From an uncultured Maribacter sp. (GTDB lineage: Bacteria > Bacteroidota > Bacteroidia > Flavobacteriales > Flavobacteriaceae), in the NCBI RefSeq assembly GCF_947495965.1, contig NZ_CANMBB010000008.1, positions 62,001 through 126,000 of the forward strand: 64,000 nt of DNA, given 5' to 3'. The notes under the pieces are model-generated. The model saw only the letters and a list, made by a program, of their open reading frames with translations, searched no databases and had not been told where the DNA came from. Of the stretch, positions 59,866 through 64,000 are shown one piece after another (within the stretch, counting starts at the first letter, position 1; each line of letters begins with the position of its first letter). The position numbers were made by a program, and so were the translations under genes.

Positions 59866-61137
59866 ATGGCAGTAGATTTATTGTTAGGGCTTCAATGGGG
59901 AGACGAAGGAAAAGGAAAAATCGTTGATGTACTAACCAAGGACTATGATATCATAGCAAGATTCCAAGGAGGACCAAACGCAGGACACACTTTAGAATTT
60001 GATGGAATTAAACACGTTTTACACACTATCCCCTCTGGAATATTTCACAAAACAGCCATGAATGTTGTTGGTAATGGTGTTGTTATAGACCCTGTTATTT
60101 TTAAAAAAGAATTAGATGCCCTAAGGAAGTTTAATATAGATTTTAAATCTAAACTATTAATTTCTAGAAAAGCACACCTAATTTTACCTACACATAGGTT
60201 ATTAGACGCTGCTTCGGAAGCCTCTAAAGGAAAAGCAAAAATTGGTTCTACATTAAAAGGTATTGGCCCAACATATATGGACAAAACCGGTAGAAACGGA
60301 ATGCGTATTGGAGACTTAGAGTTATCAGACTGGAAAGAAAAATACCGCTCATTAGCAGACAAACACGAAGCTATGATTGGTTTTTACAATGTAGACATAC
60401 AATATGATTTACCAGAGTTAGAAACTGCATTTTTTGAAGCTGTTGAAGAATTAAAAGAACTTACCTTTATTGATAGTGAAGAGTATTTATACCAAGCACA
60501 AAAAGATGGTAAAAAAATACTAGCAGAAGGTGCGCAAGGCTCCTTATTAGATATAGATTTTGGAACCTACCCTTTTGTAACTTCTTCTAATACCACTGCA
60601 GCAGGTGCCTGTACTGGCCTTGGTGTTGCTCCAAACCAAATTGGTGGTGTTTTTGGAATTTTTAAAGCATACACTACTCGTGTAGGTAGCGGCCCTTTCC
60701 CTACGGAATTATTTGATGAAGACGGGGAAACCATGGGAAGAGTTGGTAATGAGTTTGGCGCTACCACAGGTAGACCAAGACGTTGCGGATGGTTAGATTT
60801 AGTTGCCCTAAAATATGCAGTACGAGTAAATGGTGTTACCGAATTAATGATGATGAAAGGAGATGTACTTAGCGGTTTCCCTAAATTAAAAGTATGTACA
60901 GCATACCAATATAAAGGAGAAACTATTACACATTTACCTTACAATATAGAACCAGAAAACGTTACCCCAATATACACAGAAATGGATGGTTGGGATAAAG
61001 ATTTAACAAAAATGAGAAGCCCAGAAGAGTTTCCAGAAGCGTTAAATAACTATATAAACTATTTAGAAAAAGAATTGGAAGTGCCAATTAAAATAGTTTC
61101 TGTAGGACCAGACAGAACGCAAACAATACATAGATAA
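59866..61137 (+). CDS. purA: adenylosuccinate synthetase
   Basis: PurA joins IMP and aspartate with GTP, the first step to AMP. The 423-residue protein begins MAVDLLLGLQWGDEGKGKIVD (P-loop). It has RFQGGPNAGHTLEF with the catalytic His, STLKGIGPTYMDKTGRNGMR, LAEGAQGSLLDIDFGTYPFVTSSNT, and GATTGRPRRCGWLDLVALKYA. A hairpin terminator lies 7 bp after the stop. Confidence 0.97.
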   Translation: MAVDLLLGLQWGDEGKGKIVDVLTKDYDIIARFQGGPNAGHTLEFDGIKHVLHTIPSGIFHKTAMNVVGNGVVIDPVIFKKELDALRKFNIDFKSKLLISRKAHLILPTHRLLDAASEASKGKAKIGSTLKGIGPTYMDKTGRNGMRIGDLELSDWKEKYRSLADKHEAMIGFYNVDIQYDLPELETAFFEAVEELKELTFIDSEEYLYQAQKDGKKILAEGAQGSLLDIDFGTYPFVTSSNTTAAGACTGLGVAPNQIGGVFGIFKAYTTRVGSGPFPTELFDEDGETMGRVGNEFGATTGRPRRCGWLDLVALKYAVRVNGVTELMMMKGDVLSGFPKLKVCTAYQYKGETITHLPYNIEPENVTPIYTEMDGWDKDLTKMRSPEEFPEALNNYINYLEKELEVPIKIVSVGPDRTQTIHR

Positions 61138-61144
61138 AAAAAAG

Positions 61145-61169
61145 AGCCATTTAAAAATGGCTTTTTTTT
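61145..61169 (+). terminator. intrinsic terminator after purA
   Basis: AGCCATTT (61145-61152) pairs with AAATGGCT (61155-61162) and an eight-base T-run follows. Confidence 0.85.
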
Positions 61170-61225
61170 ATACACATACTTTATTAAATGTATCCTAAAG
61201 GTGGTAACACTCTTTTAAAAAATCC

Positions 61226-61233
61226 TATTTTTG
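61226..61233 (+). promoter_or_regulatory. -7 element TATTTTTG of the OstA-like gene
   Basis: Matches TAnnTTTG, 14 bp before the TTG at 61248. It lies inside the longer frame that opens at ATG 61188, which argues that translation starts downstream of it. Confidence 0.55.
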
Positions 61234-61247
61234 AAAAAAAGATTGAA

Positions 61248-62930
61248 TTGCAACAAATATACTACACAATACTACTTCTACTAATTACTTCTATACTATG
61301 GTCGCAAGACGCCAGCACAGAAGAAAGCAACCAAATTAATATTGTTTACGGCGCTAATTTTACTAAAAATGAAGCCAAATATCCTGGAGCTTCTATTTTT
61401 AGTAAAGATGAAAAACAAGTGCAATTTGAGCACCAAGGAGCAGATTTATGGTGTGATATTGCTATTTTTTATCAACATGAAAATAGATTAAAAGCAATAG
61501 GAAACATACGCTTACAGCAAGGGGACTCTGTAAAAATGACCAGTGGAAAAATTGAGTATGATGGCAATATAAAACTTGCAAAAGCTTACGAAAGTGTGGT
61601 ATTAGAAAATACTGACATGACACTAAAAACAGATACGTTACGCTTAGACCGCGAAAAGCAAGAAGCTTTTTACCAAGACTTTGGTACCGTTGTAGATTCT
61701 GCAAATACACTAACCAGTGAAATTGGAAAGTATTTTATGGAAACTAAAAAATATCAATTTTTAGATAGTGTTCATGTACAAAACCCAGAATACACTTTAG
61801 ATTCTGAGCAATTAGATTATTACACGACTTCTAAAAATGCATACATGTATGGCCCATCCACCATTATAGGTAAATCCTATAAAATTTACTGCGAGAGAGG
61901 TTTTTATGACACTAAGGTAGAAAGTGGTTATGGTATAAAAAACACAAGGATAGATTATAATGACCGTATTATTGAAGGAGATAGTGTTTACTTTAATAAA
62001 GCTAAAGAATTTGCATCTGCCACCAATAATATAGTAGTAACAGACACTATAAATAATGGCTTAATAAGAGCGCATTATGCCGAAGTTTATAAAGCAAAAG
62101 ATTCCTTATTTGCAACAAAAAGAGCCGTGTCTATTAGTGTCATGGAAAAAGATTCGCTATACATGCACGGAGACACTTTAATGATAACCGGCAAACCCGA
62201 AGAACGCATATTAAGAGCTTTTAGAAACGCTAAATTTTACAAGAAAGATTTAAGTGGTAAGTGTGATTCTATACATTCTGAACAAAAAACCGGAATTACG
62301 CAATTAATTAGAAATCCTATTTTATGGAATGGTGAAAACCAAATGACAGGAGATAGTATACACCTAATATCGAATCTAAAAACAGAAAAGCTAGATTCTT
62401 TAAAAGTATTAAACAATGCTTTTATTATTTCGCAAGATACGATTGGAAAAACTGGGTTTAACCAAGCTAAAGGAAAAGATTTATTTGGTCAGTTTGAAGA
62501 AAATGAACTAAAAATAATTGATTTAATTAAAAATACCGAAGTCATTTATTACATGTATAATGATGACGATGAACTTATTGGAATTAATAAAACAATTTGT
62601 AGTGAAATACGAATTACAATGGCCAATAATGATGTAGAAGATTTAGTATTTAAAACAAACCCAGATGGCACTATTTTCCCGGAAACCGAACTACCCGAAA
62701 ATAGCAGAAAACTAAAAGGATTTATCTGGAGAGGAGAAGAAAGAATACGAACAAAAGACGACATCTTTGATGAAGATGACAACAATATAGAACTTGTAAC
62801 TATACGTGGTATAAGCAACCCAATAGACATTGATGCCGAAGAAGAAGAACGCAGCAAAAATGAAGGAGACCCAATAAACAATCCAAATAAAGATGCTAGA
62901 AAACCAAAGGAAACTAAGGTGAAAAAATAA
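61248..62930 (+). CDS. OstA/LptA-like periplasmic protein
   Basis: The protein has about 560 residues with a signal peptide (IYYTILLLLITSILWSQ) directly after the proposed TTG start. Beta-jellyroll repeats follow with motifs such as GNIRLQQGDSVKMTSGKIEYDG, SVVLENTDMTLKTDTLRLDREKQEAFYQ and GIKNTRIDYNDRIIEGDSVYF. These are typical of OstA-like/LptA-related proteins, which form the lipopolysaccharide bridge across the periplasm. The C-terminus is acidic then Lys/Asn-rich. An ATG at 61188 gives a longer frame, but that would place 20 residues before the signal peptide and span the promoter element. Confidence 0.78.
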   Translation: MQQIYYTILLLLITSILWSQDASTEESNQINIVYGANFTKNEAKYPGASIFSKDEKQVQFEHQGADLWCDIAIFYQHENRLKAIGNIRLQQGDSVKMTSGKIEYDGNIKLAKAYESVVLENTDMTLKTDTLRLDREKQEAFYQDFGTVVDSANTLTSEIGKYFMETKKYQFLDSVHVQNPEYTLDSEQLDYYTTSKNAYMYGPSTIIGKSYKIYCERGFYDTKVESGYGIKNTRIDYNDRIIEGDSVYFNKAKEFASATNNIVVTDTINNGLIRAHYAEVYKAKDSLFATKRAVSISVMEKDSLYMHGDTLMITGKPEERILRAFRNAKFYKKDLSGKCDSIHSEQKTGITQLIRNPILWNGENQMTGDSIHLISNLKTEKLDSLKVLNNAFIISQDTIGKTGFNQAKGKDLFGQFEENELKIIDLIKNTEVIYYMYNDDDELIGINKTICSEIRITMANNDVEDLVFKTNPDGTIFPETELPENSRKLKGFIWRGEERIRTKDDIFDEDDNNIELVTIRGISNPIDIDAEEEERSKNEGDPINNPNKDARKPKETKVKK

Positions 62931-62975
62931 TATTTACCCTACATTGTTTTAACAAAACATGCAATATGTATTTTT

Positions 62976-64000
62976 ATGAAAGATGATTTTTTAAAATACC
63001 AAGCACAAACCTCTCCTCACCCACTAGCCTTACAAGTATCTCATGCTAAAGGCTCTTATATATACGATTCTGAAAATAATGCACACTTAGATTTTGTTGC
63101 AGGTGTTTCGGCTTGTACACTAGGTCATTGCCACCCTGCGGTGGTAGATGCCATACAAAAACAAGCAGAAAGCTATATGCATGTTATGGTGTACGGAGAA
63201 TACATTCAAGAACCAGCAGTTAAGTACACCAAAGAACTGGCTTCTATTTTACCCGATTCTTTAAACGCAACGTATCTGGTAAATTCTGGTACCGAAGCAG
63301 TAGAAGGCGCCCTTAAATTAGCCAGAAAATTTACTGGTCGCTCCCAAATAATTGCTGCAAAAAATGCATACCATGGCAATACTATGGGAAGTTTAAGTTT
63401 AATGGGCTTAGAAGAACGTAAAGCTCCTTTTAGACCTCTTATTCCCGATGTTGCCTATATTTCTTTTAATTCTTTTCCTGAAATAGAAAAAATCACCTCC
63501 AAAACTGCAGCTGTAATATTAGAAACCATACAAGGTGGCGCTGGATTTATTGTTCCAAAACAGGAATACCTAACAAAAGTTAAAAAACGCTGTGCAGAAG
63601 TTGGAGCACTCTTAATATTAGATGAAATTCAACCAGGATTTGGAAGAACAGGAAAATGGTTTTCTTTTGAGCACTATAATTGTACTCCAGACATCTTAGT
63701 TATTGGAAAAGGCATGGCATCTGGAATGCCAGTTGGCGCTTTTGTAGCCTCTAAAAAAATAATGGACTCCTTAAAAGACAAGCCTAAATTAGGTCACATT
63801 ACTACATTTGGAGGAAACCCCGTTATTGCTGCAGCAAGTTTAGCGACATTAACAGAGCTTAAAAAAACAAAACTCATACATCAAACCACAGAAAAGGAAA
63901 TTTTATTTAAAAAATTACTAATACATCCACTCATAAAAGAAGTAAGAGGAAAAGGCTTAATGCTTGCTATACTTTTAGAATCTGGAGATTTAGCCACAAA
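62976..64000 (+). CDS. class III aminotransferase, 5' part
   Basis: The frame is open from ATG 62976 to the end of the window (about 341 codons), so the C-terminus is missing. It has the PLP-enzyme blocks HPLALQVSHAKGSYIYD, VAGVSACTLGHCHPAVVDAI, LVNSGTEAVEGALKLARKFTGR, AYHGNTMGSLS, LILDEIQPGFGRTGKWF and the lysine region DILVIGKGMASGMPVGAFVAS. It belongs to the acetylornithine/ornithine/4-aminobutyrate aminotransferase group; the exact substrate is not resolvable. It starts 45 bp after the OstA-like gene. Confidence 0.88.
   Translation, partial: MKDDFLKYQAQTSPHPLALQVSHAKGSYIYDSENNAHLDFVAGVSACTLGHCHPAVVDAIQKQAESYMHVMVYGEYIQEPAVKYTKELASILPDSLNATYLVNSGTEAVEGALKLARKFTGRSQIIAAKNAYHGNTMGSLSLMGLEERKAPFRPLIPDVAYISFNSFPEIEKITSKTAAVILETIQGGAGFIVPKQEYLTKVKKRCAEVGALLILDEIQPGFGRTGKWFSFEHYNCTPDILVIGKGMASGMPVGAFVASKKIMDSLKDKPKLGHITTFGGNPVIAAASLATLTELKKTKLIHQTTEKEILFKKLLIHPLIKEVRGKGLMLAILLESGDLAT

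Noticed and set aside
61188-61247. ATG 61188 as start of the OstA-like gene
   Set aside because: The extension would put 20 residues before the signal peptide and contains a good -7 promoter element at 61226-61233.

Overview
The window is AT-rich chromosomal DNA that most likely comes from a gliding member of the Flavobacteriaceae (Bacteroidota). The support is a giant secreted protein with a type B T9SS (gliding-motility) C-terminal domain, a gldI gene, TAnnTTTG-type -7 promoter elements in front of many starts, and flavobacterial gene orders such as parA-parB-DUF5683-dapB-lepB-wbqC and recF-lipoprotein-dciA. It is mainly core chromosome. I see no rRNA, tRNA, CRISPR array, prophage or intact insertion sequence.

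Layout. 1-2.9 kb: the end of a DUF4159 gene, an AI-2E-family permease and a THUMP-like methyltransferase. 3-11.6 kb: one 2883-residue SprB-repeat surface protein on the minus strand, followed by a 650-bp gap without genes. 12.3-18.7 kb: a peptidoglycan-recycling locus (murQ divergent from a GHL10 lipoprotein, an AmpG-like permease, NagZ-like GH3 and anmK). 18.8-22.8 kb: an acetate uptake and activation set (DUF4212 subunit, sodium:solute symporter, acs). 23-24.2 kb: a Bcr/CflA-like efflux pump. 24.5-31.4 kb: udk and a DivIC/FtsB-like gene, then the parAB-DUF5683-dapB-lepB-wbqC-DUF6122 run. 31.4-37.6 kb, minus strand: an EEP-family protein, two rhomboid proteases, mutL and a small membrane protein, then ribH and a TPR membrane protein. 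37.7-44.5 kb: recF, a lipoprotein and dciA; ndk; a DHH phosphoesterase with gldI and a cyclophilin-FKBP lipoprotein; pepD. 44.5-46.2 kb: a DUF3810 protein and a lone NUMOD4/HNH-type gene. 46.4-54.0 kb: a nine-gene minus-strand operon that encodes a two-subunit molybdenum hydroxylase followed by moaD, moaE, moaA, moaC, mobA, moeB and moeA. 54.2-64 kb: a lipoprotein, a TrmH-family methylase, an M48 protease, RelA/SpoT, a Fur-like regulator, purA, an OstA-like protein and the start of a class III aminotransferase.

How the genes work together. The recycling locus could trim peptidoglycan at the surface (GHL10), import anhydro-muropeptides (AmpG), remove GlcNAc (NagZ), phosphorylate anhydroMurNAc (AnmK) and cleave the lactyl ether (MurQ). 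The molybdenum operon pairs an apoenzyme with most of the machinery for its cofactor. The acetate set pairs uptake with activation to acetyl-CoA.

The feature least explained by known families is a 99-100 bp intergenic repeat present three times (2868-2966 inverted, 22833-22932, 24285-24383). Each copy folds into three hairpins. Read on one strand, the two GC-rich hairpins both have G(CUUG)C tetraloop caps. In two copies the first base of the repeat is the last base of the neighbouring gene's stop codon. It looks like a REP/MITE-like or structured-RNA element.
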